Positions 44,278-53,038 of a stretch of 64,000 nucleotides of DNA are shown piece by piece. The translations under genes and the position numbers were made by a program. Under the pieces are notes generated by a model. The model was given only the letters and a program-made list of their open reading frames with translations, did no database searches and was not told the origin of the DNA. Source of the DNA: Bacteroidota bacterium (GTDB lineage: Bacteria; Bacteroidota; Bacteroidia; Chitinophagales; Chitinophagaceae); the NCBI GenBank assembly GCA_016868775.1, contig VGFT01000007.1, positions 1 through 64,000 of the forward strand, in the 5' to 3' direction. How positions within the stretch are numbered: the first letter of the stretch is position 1; the number at the start of each line of letters is the position of its first letter.

Positions 44278-45576
44278 TCCAGCACTACCGATCCATTCCA
44301 CCAGATAATACGACGTTTTCCGGGAGAAGATCAGTTGCAACTGTTCGTGTGCCGGATTGGGTTGAAGTTGGCTCATCAGCTGATCGGTATTCAAGGTGCG
44401 GATGGGCGAGTAGTTGGTTTTACCGGAGTGATCGATCTGTTTTATTCGGTATAGCGTTGCTTCCTGAATTGGGTTCGGATCGGTGAAGCTGTATCGAAGT
44501 TCATCGGTGCTGTTTCCTCCGCTGGCTTGGCTGGGTACAAATCCAACGGAACGAAACGGTTGCTCATCCACTTTATTTTTTCGTTCGATCTCAAAGCCCC
44601 GGTTATCGATTTCAGTAAGGGTTGTCCATTCTACCGCTGCGCGTTGGTCTGCATACCGCGCCGTGAAACTTCCGCATTGAATGGGTAGCAGCGCACAGTT
44701 GTTATCGAGGCGGGCCAGGGCGGTGTTGCTGCGGGTGGGGCTGGTGACCACGATCCACAGGGCGCGGCCGGCTTCCGGTTTTTGATTGGAATAAGGTAGA
44801 TAGCCCATCAGGGGAGAGTTGTACGTGAAACTGTTGGTGCTGTTGAGGGAGATGCCGGTGGCACTTGCGATCTCAATGATGTCGGTTGAGGCATTATATA
44901 CACCGTCGCCATTATCGATAAATACTTTGTAATTCACGGATAGTCCGGCCGGGTCTATGGTTTTGATCTGGAAACGGTATTGCCTGGGTGGATCGCAGAT
45001 CAGGAATCCGGTGATGCGTGGGTCGTTCGCGAAGAAGTTAAGTCCCCTTGAGAAGCAATGCACATTTTGGGCGCTGGCGGATTGGCTTTGCCAGAGGTCG
45101 GCTGTAAATTCTTGTGCTACGTTGCAGTCGGCAGCTCCGGTAATGGTGATATTTTGAATCGTAAATCGGTCGCTGCCGGCAATGCTTCCGGTACTTTTTA
45201 CGATGGATAGTCCCGTAAACTTATAGTTGGGAATAGTTGGATAGGGCGTATAGCTATCCAGCATGTACAAGTTGCTGCCGAAATGATAAAACCCCATGGT
45301 GGCAACTGCGTTTGTCAACTGCGCGGGGGTTGGGGGATTGTTATAGATCAGGGTTGGATAAAGGGATTGGGGCCATATGTGTACGTATACGTATTTCCCT
45401 CCAGCATTTGATTGCATGTCGAAATACAGGTCGAGGTTAATATCACAGCCTCCTGAGGCGTTCGGGGTGCTATAGTTAAGTTTGACCGATGCATTGGAAA
45501 TGGTACACTGTGCCTGCAAGGGAATGATTGGGTGGATGAAAAGTGCCAGCAGCAATGAAAACAGCAGGTAGCGCAT
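44275..45576 (-). CDS. Secreted protein with truncated T9SS sorting domain (hypothetical)
   Basis: 433 residues with a signal peptide (LLFSLLLALFIHPIIPLQAQ). The N-terminal about 290 residues are a strand-rich, Asn/Ser/Thr-rich region with no family I recognise. From about residue 310, GSFTARYADQRAAVEWTTLT...RGFEIERK is the fibronectin-like stretch that often precedes T9SS sorting domains, and QLQPNPAHEQLQLIF is the start of a type A sorting domain. The protein then stops about 20 residues in, though the rest of the domain is readable downstream. As it stands it would not be anchored by T9SS. Confidence 0.75.
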   Translation of the reverse strand: MRYLLFSLLLALFIHPIIPLQAQCTISNASVKLNYSTPNASGGCDINLDLYFDMQSNAGGKYVYVHIWPQSLYPTLIYNNPPTPAQLTNAVATMGFYHFGSNLYMLDSYTPYPTIPNYKFTGLSIVKSTGSIAGSDRFTIQNITITGAADCNVAQEFTADLWQSQSASAQNVHCFSRGLNFFANDPRITGFLICDPPRQYRFQIKTIDPAGLSVNYKVFIDNGDGVYNASTDIIEIASATGISLNSTNSFTYNSPLMGYLPYSNQKPEAGRALWIVVTSPTRSNTALARLDNNCALLPIQCGSFTARYADQRAAVEWTTLTEIDNRGFEIERKNKVDEQPFRSVGFVPSQASGGNSTDELRYSFTDPNPIQEATLYRIKQIDHSGKTNYSPIRTLNTDQLMSQLQPNPAHEQLQLIFSRKTSYYLVEWIGSAG

Positions 45577-45681
45577 AACGGATGCTTATGGTTACGAGTT
45601 GAGTAAACCACAAAGCAACCGGTGTGCGGTGCTGAAAAAAATGATGCGCAGGTTGGCTTGTTCTGATGCGAATCAGGACAG

Positions 45682-46239
45682 TCAAGAACCCCAGCGGTAG
45701 GTGTCGTGTTTAAGTCCGGCCAGGTCTAGCACCCGATCCACCACGGTAGCGGCGATGGCTTTTGGGGTTTGCGGCAGGCTGTAGAAGGAGGGTGTAGCGG
45801 GGCAAATGATGCCGCCGGCCAGCGTCACGGTTTCCATGTTTCGGATATGGATCAGGTTGTAGGGAGTTTCCCGGGCGACGAGGATCAATTTGCGACGTTC
45901 TTTGAGGATCACGTCGGCGGCGCGGGTGACCAGATCGCTTGAAATGCCATTGGCAATGCGGCCCAGGGTACCCATGGAGCAGGGGATTACGATGAGGGTA
46001 TCGTACTGTCCGGAACCGGAGGCAATGGGGGAGGAGAAATCGGTTGTTTCAAAACGCCTGACCGGAAATTCTTTCCAGCTTTCATTTCCCAGCTCTGTAT
46101 GCCATACTTCACGGGCATTGGCACTCATGACCAGCGCAATTTCCTGAACCTGCTCTTTCAGGGCGCAGAGTTTTTCCAGCAAGTCTTGTGCATAAATCGA
46201 ACCACTGGCTCCGGTGATGGCGACGGCGATCTTTCTCAT
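45682..46239 (-). CDS. ubiX: Flavin prenyltransferase UbiX
   Basis: 185 residues. It joins dimethylallyl phosphate to FMN to make the prenylated flavin used by UbiD-type decarboxylases. Flavoprotein fold with VAITGASGSIYAQDLLEKL at the N-terminus, GSGQYDTLIVIPCSMGTLGR, IANGISSDLVTRAADVILKE and LILVARETPYNLIHIRNMET. No UbiD is in the window. It follows pabA on the same strand after 77 bases and has its own promoter element. Confidence 0.93.
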   Translation of the reverse strand: MRKIAVAITGASGSIYAQDLLEKLCALKEQVQEIALVMSANAREVWHTELGNESWKEFPVRRFETTDFSSPIASGSGQYDTLIVIPCSMGTLGRIANGISSDLVTRAADVILKERRKLILVARETPYNLIHIRNMETVTLAGGIICPATPSFYSLPQTPKAIAATVVDRVLDLAGLKHDTYRWGS

Positions 46240-46282
46240 GTATGAATAACTATGAAAGGAAAAGGAAGTTCGGTGCGGAGCG

Positions 46283-46290
46283 CAAAACTA
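46283..46290 (-). promoter_or_regulatory. -7 promoter element TAGTTTTG (minus strand) before ubiX
   Basis: CAAAACTA on the plus strand, 43 bases before the ubiX start. Confidence 0.5.
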
Positions 46291-46316
46291 TTCAATTCCT
46301 GTTTTCCGGACAGGGG

Positions 46317-46895
46317 TTATTGAACTAACCAATTTTGGATGAGTTGCTTTCCGTTGGGGGTCATAACGCTTTCGGGGTGGAATTGAACGCCCTGCCAGGG
46401 ATTTTGGCGGTGCGTTATCGACATGATCCTGCCTTGTTCGTCCCGGGCGGTGATCTCCCACTCATGGGGCAGGCTTTGCTCGGTTACCATCCAACTGTGG
46501 TATCGACCGACGGTCAGGCTATCGGGTAGGTTTTGGTAGAGGCCGCACCGATCTGCTTTTCGATAAACACGGATGATTGCTTCGATTCCGTGCTGTACTA
46601 GGGGCAGTTGAAATAGGGTTCCGCCGCTGTGTTGGGCGAGGGCCTGCATGCCGAGGCAGACGCCGAGGACCGGCATTGTATGGGGCACCTGATGTAGAAT
46701 TTCTAGCAGGCGTCCGCTTTCGGCGGGTAGTCCAGGTCCGGGGGAGAGAAGGAGTCTTTCGAAACCCGGCAGGTCTTCGGGACGGATCGCATCGTTGCGT
46801 CTCACGACCACCGGTTGATCGGATACGGATTCCAGCAGGTGCACCAGGTTGTAGGTAAAAGAGTCATAGTTATCGAGTACAAGGATCGGTTCCAT
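46317..46895 (-). CDS. pabA: Anthranilate/aminodeoxychorismate synthase glutamine amidotransferase
   Basis: 192 residues from the ATG at 46895; the frame extends to 46955, but MEPILVLDNYDSFTYNLVHL is the family start and a -7 element lies between. It supplies ammonia to a TrpE or PabB partner. Class I amidotransferase: LLLSPGPGLPAESG, nucleophile Cys80 in VLGVCLGMQALAQ, and WQGVQFHPESVMTPNG with His and Glu. Without a trpE, trpD or pabB neighbour I cannot tell TrpG from PabA; PabA is the choice because it is not in a trp operon. Confidence 0.85.
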   Translation of the reverse strand: MEPILVLDNYDSFTYNLVHLLESVSDQPVVVRRNDAIRPEDLPGFERLLLSPGPGLPAESGRLLEILHQVPHTMPVLGVCLGMQALAQHSGGTLFQLPLVQHGIEAIIRVYRKADRCGLYQNLPDSLTVGRYHSWMVTEQSLPHEWEITARDEQGRIMSITHRQNPWQGVQFHPESVMTPNGKQLIQNWLVQ

Positions 46896-46904
46896 GGTGT
46901 CGGA

Positions 46905-46912
46905 CAAAGATA
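46905..46912 (-). promoter_or_regulatory. -7 promoter element TATCTTTG (minus strand) before pabA
   Basis: CAAAGATA on the plus strand, 9 bases before the pabA ATG; it supports the start at 46895. Confidence 0.55.
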
Positions 46913-46967
46913 TTCCCATTGGCCTCGTTTCTCCTCCTTTCAATTCGACAAACACTGTTTTTTGGTG

Positions 46968-46975
46968 TACATTTG
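46968..46975 (+). promoter_or_regulatory. -7 promoter element TACATTTG before the SPT-like gene
   Basis: A perfect TAnnTTTG, 26 bases before the ATG at 47002. Confidence 0.6.
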
Positions 46976-47001
46976 CTTCAATTTTACCTAATCCTTTCTG
47001 T

Positions 47002-48261
47002 ATGGCAGACCTTTTTGAACGACTCCTAAAGAACCAAGGTCCGTTGGGGCAGCATCGCGAGCGGGCGCATGGTTATTTTGCCTTCCCCAAGTTGGAGGGC
47101 GAGATCAGCAGCCGAATGAAGTTTCGGGGAAAAGAAATGATCGTTTGGAGCCTGAACAATTATTTGGGCTTGGCCAACCATCCAGAAGTCAGAAAAGCCG
47201 ATGCCGATGGCGCCAAGGAATATGGATTGGCTTATCCAATGGGTGCCCGGATGATGAGTGGCAACAGCAACCTGCACGAACAGCTGGAGGCCGAGTTGGC
47301 CGCTTTTGTGGGTAAAGAGGATTCAGCGCTTCTGAATTTTGGCTATCAGGGAATGGTGAGTGTGATCGATGTGCTTTGTAGCCGACACGATGTGATCGTG
47401 TATGATGCTGAGAGTCATGCTTGCATCATCGACGGACTCCGTCTCCACCCTGGCCATCGCTACGTATTCAAACACAACGATGTGGCCGATTGCGAAAAAC
47501 AATTGCAGCGCGCACAGGTCTTGATCGATAAACAAAAGGCCGGCGGTATTCTGGTCATCACTGAGGGTGTTTTTGGAATGGCAGGTGATCAGGGAAAACT
47601 CAAAGAGATCGCCGCGCTCAAATCGAATTATCAATTCCGCTTGTTGGTGGATGATGCGCATGGATTTGGCACCCTGGGGAAAACAGGGGCCGGTGCGGGG
47701 GAGGAGCAGGGATGTCAGGACACGATCGATATTTATTTTTCTACGTTTGCCAAGTCGATGGCTAGTATTGGTGCTTTTGTGGCGGGCGACAAGAAGATCA
47801 TCGATTACATCCGCTACAACATCCGCTCGCAGATCTTTGCCAAGAGTTTGCCCATGCCCTTGGTAGTGGGCAATTTGAAGCGGTTGGAGTTGCTTCGGAA
47901 CCATCCGGAATACAAGGAGAAGCTTTGGAGCAATGCCCTCAAGTTGCAAAACGGTCTCAAAGCGCGGGGTTTTGATATTGGAAAGACAGACTCTGTCGTT
48001 ACCCCGGTTTACATGCATGGAGGGGTGGAGGAGGCCACGGCGATGGTCATGGACCTGCGCGAACATTATGGCATCTTCGCTTCCATTGTAGTTTACCCCG
48101 TGATTCCCAAAGGGCATATCATTTTCCGTTTGATCCCATCAGCCGTTCACACGGATGAAGACATCGAGACCACCCTAAGGGCTTTTTCTGATACCAAGAA
48201 AAAGCTGGATGCCGGTGAATATCGTGTTGATGCCATCCCGGCCATGGCCGAAAAAGTTTAG
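47002..48261 (+). CDS. spt: Serine palmitoyltransferase-like alpha-oxoamine synthase
   Basis: 419 residues from the ATG at 47002. A PLP enzyme of the family that condenses an amino acid with an acyl-CoA. Signatures: SLNNYLGLANHPEVRKA, YPMGARMMSGNSNLHEQLE, VDDAHGFGTLGKTGAG and PLP Lys251 in STFAKSMASIGAFVAG. The IRSQIFAKSLPMP stretch is what I recall from bacterial serine palmitoyltransferases, the first step of sphingolipid synthesis in this phylum. Glycine C-acetyltransferase and 8-amino-7-oxononanoate synthase are alternatives. One base separates it from the next gene. Confidence 0.8.
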   Translation: MADLFERLLKNQGPLGQHRERAHGYFAFPKLEGEISSRMKFRGKEMIVWSLNNYLGLANHPEVRKADADGAKEYGLAYPMGARMMSGNSNLHEQLEAELAAFVGKEDSALLNFGYQGMVSVIDVLCSRHDVIVYDAESHACIIDGLRLHPGHRYVFKHNDVADCEKQLQRAQVLIDKQKAGGILVITEGVFGMAGDQGKLKEIAALKSNYQFRLLVDDAHGFGTLGKTGAGAGEEQGCQDTIDIYFSTFAKSMASIGAFVAGDKKIIDYIRYNIRSQIFAKSLPMPLVVGNLKRLELLRNHPEYKEKLWSNALKLQNGLKARGFDIGKTDSVVTPVYMHGGVEEATAMVMDLREHYGIFASIVVYPVIPKGHIIFRLIPSAVHTDEDIETTLRAFSDTKKKLDAGEYRVDAIPAMAEKV

Positions 48262-48262
48262 T

Positions 48263-51200
48263 ATGTACAAATCATTCCTACTTCTGCTTGGCGGACTGTT
48301 GTCTGCTTCTCTCCTGTCGGCTCAAACCAAGCCCATCACGCTGGAGGATATTTACAAGAAAGGTACTTTTCGGGGCGATTTTGTGCCAGTTGTTTTTGAT
48401 ACCGCAGCACCCGACAAGGAACTTTCTTTGGAGGGAGTTGTAACAGCGGATGGAAAGCCATTGGGGCAGCCCGATGAAACGCAACCCTCCCCATCGGATC
48501 CGCACTTGTTTCTGCTTCAAAAAGGCACGGAGTCTATTTATCGCCGTTCTTCCAAGTCGATGATCTATCTGTACGATTCAGTTACCCGAAAGCTAACGCT
48601 TTTGGCTTCTGAGAAAGTACTGCACCCCAGCTTCTCACCGGATGGTAGCCGGATTGCGTATGTACTGAACAACAATATTTATGTGTATGAGCTAGCGACC
48701 GGCACGACCCGGGCCTTGACCACCGATGGCGTGTGGAATCAGATCATCAACGGCAACTGCGATTGGGTATATGAGGAGGAGTTTGAATTCACTCAAGCCT
48801 ACGCGTGGAGCCCCAAAGGCAGCTTTCTGGCCTACTACCGATTCGATGAATCGAAGGTGCCGGAGTACAACATGACCATTTACGACAATGCTTACAACAA
48901 GGATTATCGCTATAAATATCCCAAGGCCGGAGATGCCAATTCGGTGGTTCAAATCCGCATTCATGATTTTGCAACCGGCAAGGTGGCGAACGCTCAGTTT
49001 GCGGAGGGGGATGTGTACATTCCTCGTATCAAGTGGACGCAGCAGGACAGCAGCTTGGTCGTTTTTTGGATGAATCGGCACCAGAACCACTTGCAGTTGT
49101 TGCAAACGAGTGCCACGACCGGTACCTCCAAGCTTTTGTACGAAGAGCGCAATAAATATTTTGTGGAGATCAACGATGATTGGCAGTTTTTGAAAAATGG
49201 GAAGCAGCTCCTGTTCACCAGTGAGCAAAGTGGATTTCGGCGACTCTACCTGCTGGAAATGAGCAGCGGTAAGTTAACGGCCTTGAGTCGCACCGATGCC
49301 GAGGTAACCGAGATCAATGGAGTTGACGAAGGGAAGAAGCAAGTTTATTATACGTTGGCTTGGCCTCGTCCGATGGACCGAAATGTATTCCTTTCGGGTT
49401 TCGATGGTAAAAAAGTTGTTGCGCTGACCAGCGATTCTGCTTGGCATCGGGTGGAGTTCAATTCCGATTTCACACAGTTTTTTGATTTTCTCTCTACGAT
49501 CAATGAACCCAACACGGTGACGGTAAAAAAACTTTCTTTTCAGAAGAAGAAAGGATGGATGGTGCAAACGCTGCGAACGGTTTCGGAAAGTTCCAAGCTA
49601 AAAGCCAAGGTGGCTGAGTATGGTTTTGGGGCTGCTGAGTTTATTCGGGTGCCCAACGCGAAGGGCGACACCCTGAATGGCTGGATGCTCAAGCCCACTT
49701 CTTTCGATCCGGCTCAAAAATACCCTGTGTTGTTCTGCAATTACGGCGGTCCGGGTTCTCAACAGGTCGCCAATCGCTGGGGCGTGGTGAGTGCCTGGCA
49801 TCAACTGATGAGTCAAAAAGGTTTCATTATTGTTAGCATCGATAATACCGGTACCGGTTACCGGGGCGAGGAATTCAAAAAGAAAACCTATTTGCAGCTG
49901 GGGAAATTCGAGATCGAGGATCAGATCGATGCGGCTATACACCTGGGGAAGCTTCCTTATGTTGACAAAACCCGGATCGGGCACTGGGGTTGGAGTTATG
50001 GCGGTCTCATGAGTTCATTGGCCATCACCAAGGGAGCCGATGTATTCAGTGCCGCCGTGGCCGTTGCGCCGGTAACCAGCTGGCGGTATTACGATAATAT
50101 TTACACGGAACGCTACATGCGTACGCCTCAGGAAAATCCAAAGGGCTATGACGATAACTCTCCCATTAATTTCACCAACCGCATCAAGGGTAACTTTTTG
50201 ATTATTCATGGCACGGCCGACGACAACGTACATTTTCAGAATGCGACACAGATGATCACCTCGTTGGTCAAGAGCAACATTGATTTTCAGAGCATGTATT
50301 ATCCCAATAAAAACCATGGAATCAATGGTGCGGTGGATAATACTACCATCCATTTATGGCGAAATATGACGCGGTGGATCGAGGAAAACCTGGGTAAGTC
50401 TGCCGCTCCGCCGTCGGGGGAGACGGTGATCGGGGCCCCTGCCGACACGCTTTGTATGCTCAGCGGGATCGACTTTTCTATACCGGACAGTACGGTTGTG
50501 CTCTTAATCCGTAATGGCGATCAAACATCCAGCCAGGAAGCTAAAGTAATGGGTGGCCGGTTTGGGTTTGCCCTCCCGCTCAAAGAAGCTAACCTTTATT
50601 TTTTACAGGTTCCAAACCAGGGCCGTCCGGTAGAATTATTTCTGGAGCCTGGTAAAATGAGTATCCGTCCAAATACGCGTCAGGAAGGCGAGTATGAGGT
50701 CACCGGGTCGGCGTCTCACAACGATTTTCAGGCATTTGTTCGGCGTTTCGTCCCGGTTGTGCAACAGGCCAACCAATGGGCTAATATCATCAACGTCACA
50801 CAAAATGTTTCTCAGCGAGATAGTCTCATGCGTTTATATCTGGAGGGGCAGATAGCTCTTCAAGCGATCATCGATTCTGCCATTGATGCAAAGCCAAATT
50901 CGGCGACTGCCCCTTTTATCTTGTCAGCCACCTATGGGTTCAATGAAGATCCGCTCCTGCTCGAGCGTCGGTTTAAGAAATTGAGTGCAAAGCTGCAGCA
51001 GACGGACATCGGCAAACAGCTGCAATCCATGATCGATGACAGCAAGGTGGGAGCTATTGGATCCGCGGCGATTGATTTTACACAAAACGATGTGAACGGA
51101 AATCCGGTTTCCCTTTCTTCGTTTCGCGGAAAATACGTGTTGGTCGATTTTTGGGCCAGCTGGTGTGGTCCGTGCCGGAGTGAAAATCCCAATGTGGTAG

Positions 51201-51481
51201 AAAATTATCAGCGGTTTAAGAACAAGAACTTTACCGTGTTGGGTGTTTCATTGGATCGCGAAGGACAAAAAGAGCGCTGGTTGGGCGCAATAGAAGAGGA
51301 CAAATTAACTTGGACGCATGTGAGCGACCTTAAGTTTTGGAACAATGAAGTTGCGAAGCTCTACAAGATCCAGAGCATCCCACAAAATCTGTTGATCGAC
51401 CCCAATGGAATGATTATAGCCAAAAATTTACGCGGGGAGGAGCTGGGCAAGAAACTTTTTGAGATTCTTGGATTTGAGTAA
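48263..51481 (+). CDS. Dipeptidyl peptidase IV fused to a DUF4369/TlpA-like thioredoxin module
   Basis: 1072 residues with a signal peptide (SFLLLLGGLLSASLLSAQ). The DPP-IV propeller includes the double-Glu motif CDWVYEEEFEF (E171-E173) that binds the substrate N-terminus. The S9 catalytic domain has Ser578 (GWSYGG), Asp653 (HGTADDNVHF) and His685 (NKNHGING). After about residue 715 a short Pro/Gly linker leads to a DUF4369-like segment (LCMLSGIDFSIPDSTVVLLI), a helical stretch, and a TlpA/AhpC-TSA thioredoxin domain with Cys968-Gly-Pro-Cys971 (DFWASWCGPCRSENP). The join has no leftover signal peptide or Met, so it looks like a true fusion. Start at 48263; the longer frame overlaps the SPT-like gene. 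Confidence 0.92.
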   Translation: MYKSFLLLLGGLLSASLLSAQTKPITLEDIYKKGTFRGDFVPVVFDTAAPDKELSLEGVVTADGKPLGQPDETQPSPSDPHLFLLQKGTESIYRRSSKSMIYLYDSVTRKLTLLASEKVLHPSFSPDGSRIAYVLNNNIYVYELATGTTRALTTDGVWNQIINGNCDWVYEEEFEFTQAYAWSPKGSFLAYYRFDESKVPEYNMTIYDNAYNKDYRYKYPKAGDANSVVQIRIHDFATGKVANAQFAEGDVYIPRIKWTQQDSSLVVFWMNRHQNHLQLLQTSATTGTSKLLYEERNKYFVEINDDWQFLKNGKQLLFTSEQSGFRRLYLLEMSSGKLTALSRTDAEVTEINGVDEGKKQVYYTLAWPRPMDRNVFLSGFDGKKVVALTSDSAWHRVEFNSDFTQFFDFLSTINEPNTVTVKKLSFQKKKGWMVQTLRTVSESSKLKAKVAEYGFGAAEFIRVPNAKGDTLNGWMLKPTSFDPAQKYPVLFCNYGGPGSQQVANRWGVVSAWHQLMSQKGFIIVSIDNTGTGYRGEEFKKKTYLQLGKFEIEDQIDAAIHLGKLPYVDKTRIGHWGWSYGGLMSSLAITKGADVFSAAVAVAPVTSWRYYDNIYTERYMRTPQENPKGYDDNSPINFTNRIKGNFLIIHGTADDNVHFQNATQMITSLVKSNIDFQSMYYPNKNHGINGAVDNTTIHLWRNMTRWIEENLGKSAAPPSGETVIGAPADTLCMLSGIDFSIPDSTVVLLIRNGDQTSSQEAKVMGGRFGFALPLKEANLYFLQVPNQGRPVELFLEPGKMSIRPNTRQEGEYEVTGSASHNDFQAFVRRFVPVVQQANQWANIINVTQNVSQRDSLMRLYLEGQIALQAIIDSAIDAKPNSATAPFILSATYGFNEDPLLLERRFKKLSAKLQQTDIGKQLQSMIDDSKVGAIGSAAIDFTQNDVNGNPVSLSSFRGKYVLVDFWASWCGPCRSENPNVVENYQRFKNKNFTVLGVSLDREGQKERWLGAIEEDKLTWTHVSDLKFWNNEVAKLYKIQSIPQNLLIDPNGMIIAKNLRGEELGKKLFEILGFE

Positions 51482-51510
51482 GCTCCGGCGGTTCTTTATG
51501 CGCGGAGGAT

Positions 51511-52104
51511 TTATTTACCAATTTTTAGCACAACGCTTAGTCCGCTGGTACCGGCCAGGGCACTTAGACCGGGTTTTACTTGGAGCGAGAGATCCGGACC
51601 CACATCAAAGCTTTTCAAATGGGCATCCACCGTTGCATCCACAACATTGAGTCCCCAGAGCACCAAGAAGAACAATACCGAGTAGTCAATGTCACGCCTG
51701 AATTGATCTCGGTAGTAGCGAAGCGATTCCTCGTCGATGGGTTTTAGCAGCGGATCGATCTGGCTGAACAGTGCTGAGTCGGTTCGGTTTACCCGCATGT
51801 TGTATTTCACCCGGTAAGCAAAGCGGGTGTCTTTGTAATTATTCAGGTTGTAGAAAAAAATGCCGGCGCACGTGCCCAGCGCTCCGTAAACGATGGGAAG
51901 CTTCCAGTATTTTTTGTTGTAGATCTGTCCCAGACCTGGCAGGATGGCCGAGCGAATTGCTGCGGTACGGGGCGGGTGAATTTTACTGATTGAGTCGTAC
52001 CGGTTGATTTTTTTGGAAGGAGTGGGGATGGTGTCGGCCTGTCCGCTTACCTCTGAGGGTGCGAAGAAGGAAAAAGTGAGTAGCAAAAAGAGTACGGGTT
52101 TCAT
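51511..52104 (-). CDS. DUF5683 family protein
   Basis: 197 residues from the ATG at 52104, directly after the parB stop; an ATG at 52122 inside parB is the alternative. Signal peptide (PVLFLLLTFSFFAPSEVSGQ), then the family core RTAAIRSAILPGLGQIYNKK, YWKLPIVYGALGTCAGIFFY and LFFLVLWGLNVVDATVDAHL, with membrane-spanning segments. Function unknown; the order parA-parB-DUF5683 is, as I recall, common in Bacteroidota. It is convergent with the DPP-IV fusion. Confidence 0.88.
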   Translation of the reverse strand: MKPVLFLLLTFSFFAPSEVSGQADTIPTPSKKINRYDSISKIHPPRTAAIRSAILPGLGQIYNKKYWKLPIVYGALGTCAGIFFYNLNNYKDTRFAYRVKYNMRVNRTDSALFSQIDPLLKPIDEESLRYYRDQFRRDIDYSVLFFLVLWGLNVVDATVDAHLKSFDVGPDLSLQVKPGLSALAGTSGLSVVLKIGK

Positions 52105-52105
52105 A

Positions 52106-53023
52106 TCAATCCAATGGCGCATTCAGCTGCCGTAGGATCTTATTCAATTCTTCCGTAGAATAGAATTCGAGGGTAATGGATCCTGCCCCTTGCGGGTTCT
52201 GATGCAGATGCACGCGCGTGCTGAAGTGAGATGCTAATTTATCCTGAATTCGTTTGAGGGGACCTTCGAGCGTGGTTTTTGCGGATTTTTTAACAGCGGG
52301 GGATTGTTTGTATAAGTTCCGAACCAGTGCTTCGGTTTGTCGGACAGAAAGTTCTTTGTTCAAAATCTCCCGGAAAACAAAAAGCTGTTGGTCAACGGTT
52401 CCTACATTCACAAGAGCCCGGGCGTGTCCCATCGTAATCTTTCCATTTCGAACGGCCAGTTGAATATCGGGGGGCAGTTTAAGCAATCGGATAAAATTGG
52501 CGACCGTGCTTCGGTCCTTTCCCATCCGCTCGGCTACTTGCTCCTGAGAATAATTGAGCTCGTCCATCATCCGCTTGTAGCTCAGTCCAATTTCCACTGC
52601 GTTGAGGTCTTCCCGTTGCAGGTTTTCGAGCAGGGCCAGTTCCAGGAGTTGTTGATCGTTGGCTTGCCGGATATAGGCGGGGATTTCGGAAAGACCTGCT
52701 TGCTTCGCGGCCCGCCAGCGGCGTTCCCCGGCGATGAGTCGGTATTTTCCATTGGACAGTTGGCTTACGGTTACCGGTTGTATGATGCCGTGTAATTTGA
52801 TCGAATTGGACAGTTCGGTCAGCGCAGCCGGTTCAAAATCATGTCGGGGTTGCTTGGGATTGGGTTGGATATCATCTACGGCAATGGTCAGCGACTGGGC
52901 AAGTTGTTCGACCACGGTTTGTTTGAGTTGACCTTGTGGGCCTTTTAGATCCGTATCGATGGATTGCAGAAGGGAGCGAATTCCTTTTCCCAGCTGATCT
53001 TTATTTGGTTTGGAAGTGGCCAT
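52106..53023 (-). CDS. parB: Chromosome-partitioning protein ParB
   Basis: 305 residues. It binds parS centromere sites and works with ParA in chromosome segregation. The N-terminal ParB/CTPase domain has IQPNPKQPRHDFEPAALTEL, SIKLHGIIQPVTVSQL and the GERRWRAAKQAG nucleotide motif. The central helix-turn-helix has YSQEQVAERMGKDRSTVANF and IRLLKLPPDIQLAVRNGKIT. The C-terminal part ends in a dimerisation segment. It follows parA after 15 bases. Confidence 0.96.
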   Translation of the reverse strand: MATSKPNKDQLGKGIRSLLQSIDTDLKGPQGQLKQTVVEQLAQSLTIAVDDIQPNPKQPRHDFEPAALTELSNSIKLHGIIQPVTVSQLSNGKYRLIAGERRWRAAKQAGLSEIPAYIRQANDQQLLELALLENLQREDLNAVEIGLSYKRMMDELNYSQEQVAERMGKDRSTVANFIRLLKLPPDIQLAVRNGKITMGHARALVNVGTVDQQLFVFREILNKELSVRQTEALVRNLYKQSPAVKKSAKTTLEGPLKRIQDKLASHFSTRVHLHQNPQGAGSITLEFYSTEELNKILRQLNAPLD

Positions 53024-53038
53024 TTCGCTTGGTTTGGG

